Assembly (NCBI GenBank): GCA_012516015.1
Contig: JAAYXG010000151.1
Coordinates: 1 to 5,552, forward strand
Origin: Lysobacteraceae bacterium
Lineage (GTDB): Bacteria; Pseudomonadota; Gammaproteobacteria; Steroidobacterales; Steroidobacteraceae
Reading direction: 5' to 3'
Length of the DNA: 5,552 nucleotides
The first letter of the stretch is position 1. Each line of letters begins with the position of its first letter. Under the pieces are notes generated by a model. That model was not told the origin of the DNA, made no database searches, and worked only from the letters and a program-made list of their open reading frames with translations. Position numbers and translations under genes: made by a program. Shown here in pieces: positions 1 through 5,236 of the stretch.

Positions 1-2
1 AA

Positions 3-104
3 GAAAAGGTGGATGACATCAGGGAGCGCGTCAGCGCACCTTCGCATTCCACTGAGCTTGCCGATAACGAGTTGCCCCTTTGGGATTGGCCAAAGAGAAA
101 GTAA
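3..104 (+). CDS. 3' end of an unidentified protein gene (partial, start outside window)
   Basis: This frame is open from the left edge to a TAA at 102-104 and would encode the last 33 residues of a protein, ending in LPLWDWPKRK. The tail is charged and hydrophilic (KVDDIRERV near the start), with a Trp-Asp-Trp-Pro motif just before the basic end, and it looks more protein-like than the other two forward frames. The next frame back, ending at 108, reads as low-complexity Ser/Ala/Leu. I do not recognise the family. The first copy of the hairpin repeat described below (19-52) lies inside this coding end, which is unusual for an intergenic-type repeat and slightly lowers confidence. A terminator-like structure at 162-197 fits a gene ending here. 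With only 102 bases visible, no function can be assigned. Confidence 0.45.
   Translation, partial: EKVDDIRERVSAPSHSTELADNELPLWDWPKRK
19..52. repeat. Hairpin repeat, copy A
   Basis: This is the first of three related units. It matches copy B (110-143) at 29 of 34 positions without gaps. Its core, 22-43, can fold into an imperfect hairpin with inner pairs GCG/CGC at 28-30 and 35-37 and a C-A mismatch (27 with 38). The unit overlaps the 3' end of the upstream partial gene. It resembles a REP-like palindromic element in size and shape, but I cannot match it to a named family. Confidence 0.6.
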
Positions 105-109
105 ATAAC

Positions 110-143
110 TCAGGGAGCGCGCTAGCGCACTTTCGCACGCCAC
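110..143. repeat. Hairpin repeat, copy B
   Basis: This second unit begins 91 bases after copy A and starts six bases past the stop codon of the upstream partial gene. It shares TCAGGGAGCGCG, AGCGCAC, TTCGCA and CCAC with copy A. Its core hairpin (113-134) is the best paired of the three for the inner part, because bases 116-131 form A-T where copy A has an A-C mismatch, and 122-125 form C-G where copy A has T-G. It contains the 10-bp perfect palindrome GCGCTAGCGC. Confidence 0.65.
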
Positions 144-161
144 GACTGCCGAACCTGCTGC

Positions 162-197
162 GGTCGGCGCCTTGTGGCAGACCCTAGCCGCCTTTTT
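162..197 (+). terminator. Candidate intrinsic terminator of the upstream gene
   Basis: GG(T)CGGC at 162-168 pairs with GCCGCC at 187-192 with one bulged T. Inside the loop GCC (169-171) can pair with GGC (176-178). The stem is followed directly by TTTTT at 193-197. This is a reasonable Rho-independent terminator for the gene ending at 104, although the 18-base loop is long and an alternative hairpin (148-168, GCCGA with TCGGC) would compete. Confidence 0.4.
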
Positions 198-225
198 GAA
201 CGCGCGTCCGCGCACGTTCCATGCC
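198..225. repeat. Hairpin repeat, copy C (divergent)
   Basis: This is a third, more diverged copy, about 85-88 bases after copy B and directly after the T5 run. Its first 22 bases (198-219) form the same fold as copies A and B. GAACG pairs with CGTTC at the base, then comes the same C-A mismatch (203 with 214), then GCG with CGC. The base changes relative to A and B keep or improve the pairing. It could also be read as an operator-like inverted repeat upstream of the diguanylate cyclase gene. Confidence 0.5.
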
Positions 226-305
226 ATTGCGGCCTGATCCTCCGCACGTGGCACACCCCCGCTTCCTAACAGCACGCTCCTGTTCACGAATCCAACACCG
301 TCTCC

Positions 306-334
306 GTGACCTTCCCATCGGCGCAAGCTACTAT
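306..334 (+). promoter_or_regulatory. Candidate sigma-70 promoter for the TPR-GGDEF gene
   Basis: GTGACC (306-311) and TACTAT (329-334) are separated by 17 bp and each matches its sigma-70 consensus at four of six positions. Transcription would start near 341, leaving a leader of about 23 bases before the GTG at 364. Such weak matches occur by chance, so this is only a candidate. Confidence 0.3.
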
Positions 335-363
335 CCCTGCCTCCCTTCAACCCGACGAGCCCA

Positions 364-2307
364 GTGCCACAATCGAACCGTTCGCATGCAGCATGGGGAG
401 CGCTGCTCGTCTTCGTCGTTCTAGGATGCTTCGCTGAGCTTTCGCCGGCGGCGGAATCTCACCCGGCCGCGGCGCTTGTCGACCGCGCGCTGGAGGCCGT
501 TCGCATCGATCCGGAAGTGAGCCGACGTCATGCCGAGCAGGCGATCGAGGTGCTTGGTCGTCAGCCGCACGCGGATCTCGAGCTGCGGGCGCATCTCATC
601 CTCTGCGACTACTACTCCGAGCGCGACCGTGCCGCCGCGGAAGCGGAGATCGAGCGCGCGACGGCGCTGCTGCCCAGCGCAACTCGGCAGGGATTGCGTG
701 CCGGCGTGCTGGATTGCCGCGGAACGGTTTTCGAAACCGCCGGCGACAATACGAACGCGCGCAAGCTCTATGAGGAAGCGGTAGCCGTTGCGAGCGCTGC
801 CGACGATCGAGAAATGCTGGCCAATGCACTGTACTCGCGCGGATACCTGCTCGGGCTGCAGGGCTCGTACGCGGCAGGGCTCGCCGACCTCAAGCGCGCC
901 GAAAGTCTTTTCGCGGAGCTGAATCTTCCGCATCACGCGCTCACGGCGATGAACGGTATCGCGATCCTCTACAACCGGATGGGGGATTTCGAGCAGGCGC
1001 GGAACATGTACAGCCGTGCGCTAGAGGAGCAGCGCGCGGCCGGGCTACGGCGCGAGCAGGCGGTGACGCTGCACAACCTCGGACGTGCGCATGAAAAACT
1101 CCACGCGTGGCCGCAGGCTGAAACCGCGTTCAACGAAGCGGCGAAGATCAGCCGCGAGCTTGCGTACGCACGCGGCGAAGCCTATGCGTTGCGGGGCCTC
1201 GCCGCGGTCGCGAATGCCCGGAACGATCCCAACGAAGCCTTGCGGATTCTCGCGCGGGCCGAGCGACTGCAGCGCGACACACCCGATGCGCGCCTGAATG
1301 CACACATCGAGCTTGCACGCGGAATCGCATTTCACAAGTTGCGGCGGCTCGCCGAAAGCGCAACGGCCCTGCAGCGCGCCCTCGAAATCTTCGAGTCCGC
1401 AGACGCACAGCACGAGCTGCGCGAGACGTACGCGGAGCTTGCGAGCGTGTACGCGGATCTCGAGAACTGGCGTGCGGCATACGCGAGCTTGGCGAAAGCG
1501 AAAAGTGCGTCGGAGCGACTTCTGCAGAATCAGATCGATCAGCGCTTCGCGACGCTCAAAGTGGAGTTCGACACCGCGGCGAAGATAAAGGAGAACACGC
1601 TGCTCGTTCGCGAGAACGAGGCCAATCAGAAGGCGCTGGCGCACGAACGACGCGCGCGCTCGCTGCAGCGGGCATTGACGGTGCTCATTGTGCTTCTCGC
1701 ATCGATGCTCGCAGGCGTGGCCGCACATCAATGGCGCACGACGCGGCGCATGCGCCGTCTTGCCCTCACGGACGAGCTGACCGGCGTGCCGAACAGACGC
1801 GCGGCTTTGAGGCGCCTACAACCGCTTCTCGAAGACGGGCACGGCAGATGCGCATTGCTGATCATCGATATCGATCATTTCAAGCAGATCAACGATCGCT
1901 TCGGTCATCCGGAGGGCGACGAGGCGCTGCGGCTCGTAGCGAGCTGTCTGCGAGACGAGGTGCGCGAGCCGGCATTTCTCGGGCGGCTCGGCGGCGAGGA
2001 GTTCATCGTTGTCCTGCCCGAAACGGGCCTCGAAGAAGCTGCTGCAATCGCCGAGCGCTTCCGAGCGAATGTGATGACGCTCGACAGCCGCCGCTGGTTG
2101 TCCGACTGTCCCATCACCGTGAGCATCGGCCTCACCATCGAGGCGGATCACGATACGCCGAGCACGATGCTGCAACGAGCCGACGCTGCGCTCTATGAGG
2201 CGAAGCGAGCGGGGCGAAATTGCGTGCGCGTACGCTTGGCGCCGCTGCCAGCGACTTCAAAGCAGCCGAGGGATGAAGCGCTTGCGCGTACGGCCGACTG
2301 TGCTTGA
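364..2307 (+). CDS. Membrane-anchored TPR diguanylate cyclase (GGDEF) with periplasmic sensor
   Basis: The 647-residue protein should make cyclic di-GMP from two GTP. It starts at GTG 364. That start supplies a complete export signal (residues 1-30, basic then hydrophobic, with a possible cut near SPAA), and no in-frame ATG lies near. The upstream ribosome site is poor (GACGAG at 354-359). About seven TPR-like helical pairs span residues 111-387, followed by a charged helical linker (388-435), one membrane helix (about 437-455) and the basic stretch RTTRRMRR, so the TPRs should be periplasmic and the enzyme cytoplasmic. The GGDEF domain (about 466-625) shows LTDELTGVPNRR (468-479), DIDHFKQIND (502-511), GHPEGDE (514-520) and GGEEF (543-547), so the catalytic residues look intact. 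The inhibitory RxxD site reads R534-E-P-A537, lacking the Asp. A VLGC motif at residues 19-22 could alternatively be a lipobox. The family assignment is firm; the ligand sensed is unknown. Confidence 0.94.
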   Translation: MPQSNRSHAAWGALLVFVVLGCFAELSPAAESHPAAALVDRALEAVRIDPEVSRRHAEQAIEVLGRQPHADLELRAHLILCDYYSERDRAAAEAEIERATALLPSATRQGLRAGVLDCRGTVFETAGDNTNARKLYEEAVAVASAADDREMLANALYSRGYLLGLQGSYAAGLADLKRAESLFAELNLPHHALTAMNGIAILYNRMGDFEQARNMYSRALEEQRAAGLRREQAVTLHNLGRAHEKLHAWPQAETAFNEAAKISRELAYARGEAYALRGLAAVANARNDPNEALRILARAERLQRDTPDARLNAHIELARGIAFHKLRRLAESATALQRALEIFESADAQHELRETYAELASVYADLENWRAAYASLAKAKSASERLLQNQIDQRFATLKVEFDTAAKIKENTLLVRENEANQKALAHERRARSLQRALTVLIVLLASMLAGVAAHQWRTTRRMRRLALTDELTGVPNRRAALRRLQPLLEDGHGRCALLIIDIDHFKQINDRFGHPEGDEALRLVASCLRDEVREPAFLGRLGGEEFIVVLPETGLEEAAAIAERFRANVMTLDSRRWLSDCPITVSIGLTIEADHDTPSTMLQRADAALYEAKRAGRNCVRVRLAPLPATSKQPRDEALARTADCA

Positions 2308-2329
2308 GGTGCCAACGCGCACGAACAAA

Positions 2330-2350
2330 GGATTGGAACTCTCTCAATCC
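2330..2350 (+). other. Small hairpin after the diguanylate cyclase gene
   Basis: GGATTG (2330-2335) and CAATCC (2345-2350) form a perfect 6-bp stem with a 9-base loop, 22 bases past the stop codon. No T run follows, so it is at best a weak terminator or a 3'-end stabiliser. Confidence 0.3.
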
Positions 2351-2373
2351 ATCTGACGTTGCAAAGCAGCACC

Positions 2374-2391
2374 CATCCTCCAGGAAGGATG
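2374..2391 (+). other. Second small hairpin in the 2308-2503 gap
   Basis: CATCCT (2374-2379) and AGGATG (2386-2391) form a perfect 6-bp stem around a 6-base loop. It is followed by AAGGCGACG and lacks a T run. With the hairpin at 2330-2350 it may mark the end of the first transcript. I see no convincing promoter in the rest of this 196-base gap; TAGACT at 2446-2451 is a lone -10-like hexamer without a -35 partner. Confidence 0.3.
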
Positions 2392-2478
2392 AAGGCGACG
2401 ATTCACCTGCGCGTACGGAGCCGTGCTATCAGCTTGTGCGCACTTTAGACTGTCTCGAGCGCGTGACGACGGCACGGG

Positions 2479-2517
2479 ATGGACATGAAGTCGACCGATC
2501 GACATGAAAGGGGCTAA
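2479..2517 (+). CDS. Possible tiny leader reading frame overlapping the start of the glucanase-like gene
   Basis: An ATG at 2479, or a second in-frame ATG at 2485, opens a 12- or 10-codon frame (MDMKSTDRHERG) that ends at TAA 2515-2517. It therefore runs past the start codon at 2504 in another frame. The main gene has almost no Shine-Dalgarno of its own; GAAG at 2487-2490 is 13 bases away. Coupling through this short frame is possible but unproven. Short frames of this length are common by chance. Confidence 0.2.
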   Translation: MDMKSTDRHERG

Positions 2518-4057
2518 AGCGGCGCTGCATCCTATTGCGAAGGCGCTGCTCTGCATCCTTCTCACGATGTTCACCGTGGTGGCGTGGGTGGCGGAGTCCT
2601 CGCCACCCTCGGGCATCGTCGTGCAAGGCACGCGCGTTTACGATCCCGAGCGAGACGGCGACCCCGTCGTCAACAATTTGCAGCGGCGCACTTTTCGCTT
2701 CTTCTGGCACACCGCGAATCGCACGAACGGCTTGGTTCCGGATCGCTTCCCGTCGCCTTCGTTCGCGAGCATCGCCGGAATGGGCTATGCGCTGACGGCA
2801 TACGTGGTCGGGGCCGAGCGGGGTTATGTCTCGCGCTCGCAAGCGCGGGTGCGAACCTTGCGCACGCTCAGATTTCTCGCGCGATTGCCGCAAGGACCCG
2901 AGGAGCAAGGTGTCGCCGGATACCGCGGCTTCTACTATCACTTCCTTCACATGCACAACGGCCTGCGCTTCGGTACGACCGAATTGTCGACAGTGGATAC
3001 GGCCTTGCTGCTGGCCGGTGTGCTTTTGGTGCAGACGTACTTCGATTCGGATAGCCGCTCGGAGCGAGAGATTCGGCGGCTTGCGGATGAGATTTACAAG
3101 CGTGTGGATTGGGTTTGGGCGCAGAACGGCGGCAAGACGGTCTCGCTTGGTTGGCGGCCCGAGAGCGGCTTCATTCCTTTCGACTGGCGCGGCTACAACG
3201 AAGCGATGCTGCTCTACATCCTCGCCCTCGCATCGCCGACCCACCCTGTGGAGCCGTCAGCCTGGGATGAATGGACGAAGACGTACTCGGAGTCTTGGGG
3301 CACGTTCAGCGGCCAGGAGTTTCTCGCGTTCGGTCCGATGTTCGGCCACCAGTACTCGCACGTGTGGATCGACTTTCGCGGCATCCAAGATGCCTACATG
3401 CGCGACAAAGGCATCGACTACTTCGAGAACAGCCGCCGCGCCGCATACGCGCAGCGTGAGTATGCGAGCACGAACCCGATGCGCTGGCGCGGCTACGACA
3501 GCGAGATCTGGGGGCTGACCGCGTGCGATGGGCCTGCGAACACCGTTCAGGAGTTCGACAACGAAGAACGCGGCTTCTTTACCTACATGGCTCGCGGGAC
3601 CGCGGCACCGCGCGTCGTGGACGACGGTACGATTGCGCCGACGGCTGCCGTCGGGTCCATCGCATTTGCACCGGAGATCGTGATCCCGACCATCCGCGCG
3701 TTTCGCGCGCGCTACGGGCAGCACTTGTATCAGCGCTACGGTTTCCTCGACGCCATCAACCCGAGCTTTACGTTTCAGGACGTGCCGCTCAGGCATGGGC
3801 AGATCATCGACGGTGTGGGTTGGGTCGCGACCGATTACTTGGCGATCGACCAAGGTCCGATCGTCGCAATGATCGAGAACTACCGTAGCGGCCTCATCTG
3901 GAGCATCATGAAACGCAATCCGCACATTCGACGGGGCCTCGAGCGTGCGGGCTTTACCGGCGGTTGGCTCGAGCAGCCGCCGCGGGCGAACGAAGAAAGG
4001 GACGAGCTCGATGTCGATACCGAAGCCGAACGAAGCGATACAGGTGAGCGATCCTAA
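2504..4057 (+). CDS. Exported glycoamylase-like (PF10091, GH144-type) protein, probable beta-glucan hydrolase
   Basis: The 517-residue protein begins with a clear Sec signal peptide: K2, K5 and K13, a hydrophobic core at residues 14-29, and a likely cut after A30. It should act in the periplasm or outside the cell. The mature part reads as one alpha/alpha-barrel domain of the glycoamylase-like family, over about residues 60-490. Recognisable blocks are FRFFWHTAN (64-72), STVDTALLLAG (162-172), GWRPESGFIPFDWRGYNEAM (216-235), HQYSHVWIDFRGIQD (282-296), FDNEERGFFTYM (351-362), APTAAVGSI (378-386) and the terminal GLIWSIMKRNPHIRRGLERA. Characterised relatives (GH144) cleave beta-1,2-glucan; many others are uncharacterised and merely named glucoamylase-like, so the substrate is an inference. 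Acidic residues in these blocks (D165, E220, D227, E233) are candidates for catalysis, not assigned. The last 25 residues are a charged, low-complexity tail. Start 2504 is chosen because it gives the whole signal peptide; ATG at 2567 would truncate it. Confidence 0.88.
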   Translation: MKGAKAALHPIAKALLCILLTMFTVVAWVAESSPPSGIVVQGTRVYDPERDGDPVVNNLQRRTFRFFWHTANRTNGLVPDRFPSPSFASIAGMGYALTAYVVGAERGYVSRSQARVRTLRTLRFLARLPQGPEEQGVAGYRGFYYHFLHMHNGLRFGTTELSTVDTALLLAGVLLVQTYFDSDSRSEREIRRLADEIYKRVDWVWAQNGGKTVSLGWRPESGFIPFDWRGYNEAMLLYILALASPTHPVEPSAWDEWTKTYSESWGTFSGQEFLAFGPMFGHQYSHVWIDFRGIQDAYMRDKGIDYFENSRRAAYAQREYASTNPMRWRGYDSEIWGLTACDGPANTVQEFDNEERGFFTYMARGTAAPRVVDDGTIAPTAAVGSIAFAPEIVIPTIRAFRARYGQHLYQRYGFLDAINPSFTFQDVPLRHGQIIDGVGWVATDYLAIDQGPIVAMIENYRSGLIWSIMKRNPHIRRGLERAGFTGGWLEQPPRANEERDELDVDTEAERSDTGERS

Positions 4058-4112
4058 ACGGCAGTCGCCGAGGGAGCGATTCGTCGCGCATTCAGCGCTG
4101 GTATGGCCATAA
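4011..4112 (+). CDS. Candidate 33-residue reading frame bridging the glucanase-like and SAM-hydrolase genes
   Basis: An ATG at 4011 opens a 33-codon frame ending at TAA 4110-4112. It overlaps the last 47 bases of the glucanase-like gene in a different frame. AAAGGGA (3996-4002) lies eight bases before the ATG and is a better ribosome site than that of either long neighbour upstream. The predicted peptide starts MSIPKPNEAIQ and ends SALVWP, has no membrane segment, and matches no family I know. It could be a real coupled small protein, a coupling device for the gene at 4137, or chance. Confidence 0.25.
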   Translation: MSIPKPNEAIQVSDPKRQSPRERFVAHSALVWP

Positions 4113-4124
4113 CGACGAGCTCAC

Positions 4125-4130
4125 GAGGTG
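4125..4130 (+). promoter_or_regulatory. Shine-Dalgarno that decides the start of the SAM-hydrolase gene
   Basis: GAGGTG ends six bases before ATG 4137, a standard spacing. A GTG at 4128 in the same frame would start inside this site, so the ATG is the better start and the protein is three residues shorter than the longest possible frame. Confidence 0.65.
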
Positions 4131-4136
4131 TGTGCC

Positions 4137-4937
4137 ATGTTCGAGCCCTGCGGCGTCGTTACGATCACGACCGACTTCGGCCATCAGGGACCTTTCGTCG
4201 CGACGATGAAGGGTCGCATCCTCGCGCATTTCCCCGATGCGCGGATCATCGACGTAACTCACGAGGTGCCGGTGTACTGGCCCGCTGAAGCGGGATTCTG
4301 GCTGTCCCGTGCGTACGCGTACTTCCCGAAAGGATGCATGCACGTTGCCGTCGTCGATCCGGGTGTCGGCACGAAGCGAGACATCATCGCGGTCGTCGCA
4401 GATCAGCATGCGTTTCTGGCACCGGACAACGGATTGCTCGCGCCGATCGTCAACCGCGTGAAACAGTCGGTCGTGCACCGGCTCGATCTCGCCGCTCTCA
4501 CGAAAAAGCTGCAGCTGCCGACGCCGAGCGCGACCTTCCACGGACGAGATCTCTTCGCACCGATCGCCGCAGAAATCGCCGCCGGTCGTCTGGCGATCGG
4601 CGAGCTCGGACCGAAAACCACGGAGAACGTTCCTTCTTGGGTAGAGGAACCGAGCGTTACCGGCGAACAGGTCTCAGGTGTAATCATCACGGTCGATCAT
4701 TTCGGCAATCTCATCACCAACATCGAAGGAACGCTCCTGCAGCGCTTTGCGCGCCCGATCGTGAGAACCGGGGGGCATGCGTTCCCGGTCAGACGGACGT
4801 ACGGCGACGTCCGGCCGGGCGAATACTTGGCTCTCATCAATTCGTTCGGCGTACTGGAAATCGCCCGCGCCGAGCAAAGCGCCGCCGATGCCCTGGGCCT
4901 CGGAAGAGGCACTCCGATCACGGTGTCCGAGACTTGA
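4137..4937 (+). CDS. SAM hydroxide adenosyltransferase (DUF62 / SAM hydrolase family)
   Basis: The 266-residue cytoplasmic enzyme should use water-derived hydroxide to split S-adenosylmethionine into adenosine and methionine. It belongs to the fold shared with fluorinase and chlorinase. The N-terminal domain shows TITTDFGHQGPFVATMKG (9-26), DVTHEVP (39-45), VVDPGVGTKRD (72-82), PDNG (96-99) and FHGRDLFAPIAA (134-145). The family's Asp-Arg-His triad is present as D74, R81 and H135, with the usual seven-residue Asp-Arg spacing. The smaller C-terminal domain carries ITVDHFGNLITNI (184-196) and NSFGVLEIA (235-243), typical adenine-side elements. Nothing suggests a halogenase: the sequence follows the ordinary housekeeping type. 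The length is normal for the family. No membrane segment or signal peptide is seen. The physiological role of these enzymes is poorly settled, possibly control of SAM levels. The 79-base gap upstream has no obvious promoter, so read-through from the preceding gene is plausible. Confidence 0.95.
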   Translation: MFEPCGVVTITTDFGHQGPFVATMKGRILAHFPDARIIDVTHEVPVYWPAEAGFWLSRAYAYFPKGCMHVAVVDPGVGTKRDIIAVVADQHAFLAPDNGLLAPIVNRVKQSVVHRLDLAALTKKLQLPTPSATFHGRDLFAPIAAEIAAGRLAIGELGPKTTENVPSWVEEPSVTGEQVSGVIITVDHFGNLITNIEGTLLQRFARPIVRTGGHAFPVRRTYGDVRPGEYLALINSFGVLEIARAEQSAADALGLGRGTPITVSET

Positions 4938-4947
4938 AAAACCGCTC

Positions 4948-4970
4948 GTCGCCTGAATATGTCAGGCGGC
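4948..4970 (+). terminator. Hairpin after the SAM-hydrolase gene, possible terminator without T run
   Basis: Bases 4948-4956 pair with 4962-4970 in a 9-bp stem (one G-T pair) around the loop ATATG, ten bases past the stop codon. An A run lies before it (4937-4941) but no T run follows it, so termination would be weak in the + direction. Confidence 0.4.
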
Positions 4971-5013
4971 CTTCGGAGCTGCGACTCATCACGATGCCGG
5001 CTGTCGAAAGGAG

Positions 5014-5031
5014 CGGACGGCTTTTGGTCCG
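5014..5031 (+). other. Small hairpin upstream of the leader promoter
   Basis: CGGAC (5014-5018) pairs with GTCCG (5027-5031) around an 8-base loop. It sits just before the -35 element at 5039 and may be a minor transcript end or nothing. The rest of 4971-5038 shows no gene. Confidence 0.2.
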
Positions 5032-5038
5032 ACCCCCA

Positions 5039-5066
5039 TTGAAAACCGCCGCGCATCGTATATAGT
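5039..5066 (+). promoter_or_regulatory. Sigma-70 promoter for the leader and small acidic gene
   Basis: TTGAAA (5039-5044) and TATAGT (5061-5066) are separated by 16 bp. Each matches consensus at five of six positions, making this the best promoter in the window. An overlapping TATATA at 5059-5064 could also serve as the -10. Transcription should start near 5073, about 164 bases before the ATG at 5237. Confidence 0.65.
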
Positions 5067-5072
5067 CCGCAG

Positions 5073-5236
5073 GCTTCCAGCCCCTATCTTATCCGATGTG
5101 ATTGGTTTCATTGGGTTTTTTCAGGTGCGCGGCGGCTCCGCCCAGCGAGGAGCCTTGACTCCCCTGAAGCCGTAGGGGTCGGATGCCCGATAGGCAGCGT
5201 TTTGGCCGTATTGCTATCCGTAGGGTGTAGGAGCGC
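5073..5236 (+). promoter_or_regulatory. Long structured leader of the small acidic gene, possible attenuator or small RNA
   Basis: The roughly 164-base untranslated region holds several foldable parts. Bases 5091-5098 can pair with 5109-5116 (8 bp, two G-T), running straight into a U6 run at 5116-5121, like a weak intrinsic terminator about 50 bases into the transcript. Next come GGCTCC (5134-5139) with GGAGCC (5149-5154), CCCCT (5161-5165) with AGGGG (5174-5178), and TGCC with GGCA at 5184-5187 and 5193-5195 region. CCCCTA at 5081-5086 could pair instead with TAGGGG at 5173-5178 or with TAGGG at 5221-5225, close to the ribosome site. It matches no riboswitch or RNA family that I can recognise. 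Confidence 0.4.
5091..5121 (+). terminator. Terminator-like hairpin with U6 inside the leader
   Basis: ATCCGATG (5091-5098) pairs with CATTGGGT (5109-5116), with G-T at two positions and a 10-base loop. The T run 5116-5121 follows immediately. The stem has only three G-C-type strong pairs in its core plus one at the loop end, so it would be a leaky terminator, suited to attenuation or to ending a roughly 50-base RNA. Confidence 0.4.

Noticed and set aside
19..219. CRISPR array
   Set aside because: Only three imperfect repeats, diverging from each other, with about 55-base spacers and an overlap with coding sequence; no cas genes.
1..363. attC-type integron recombination sites
   Set aside because: No GTTRRRY core sites flank the hairpin units, and no integrase gene is present.
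221..424. 67-codon + frame beginning before the diguanylate cyclase gene
   Set aside because: Pro/Arg/Cys-rich composition with no plausible ribosome site, overlapping the export signal of the real gene in another frame.
1045..1731. Open 228-codon frame on the - strand opposite the TPR region
   Set aside because: Rich in Arg, Cys and Leu with no domain signature, and lies wholly inside a clear TPR gene.
2429..3244. Open 271-codon frame on the - strand opposite the glucanase-like gene
   Set aside because: It is Arg/His/Val-rich, lacks recognisable domains, and mirrors the codon bias of the well-supported + gene. Long antisense frames are expected in GC-rich DNA.
3257..3925. Open 222-codon frame on the - strand opposite the glucanase-like domain
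   Set aside because: No motif, and the opposite strand carries conserved family blocks throughout.
4128..4136. GTG 4128 as start of the SAM-hydrolase gene
   Set aside because: It lies inside the likely Shine-Dalgarno, and family members begin close to the TITTDFG motif.
4137..4937. Fluorinase or chlorinase activity
   Set aside because: The Asp-Arg-His triad with ordinary spacing and the lack of any halometabolite genes point to the hydrolase type.
5155..5160. TTGACT as a second promoter -35 in the leader
   Set aside because: No -10-like hexamer at 16-18 bp downstream; the sequence there is GC-rich.
5067..5236. 6S RNA, tmRNA, SRP RNA or RNase P RNA in the last gap
   Set aside because: None of the conserved segments I know for these RNAs is present, and the region is shorter than most of them.
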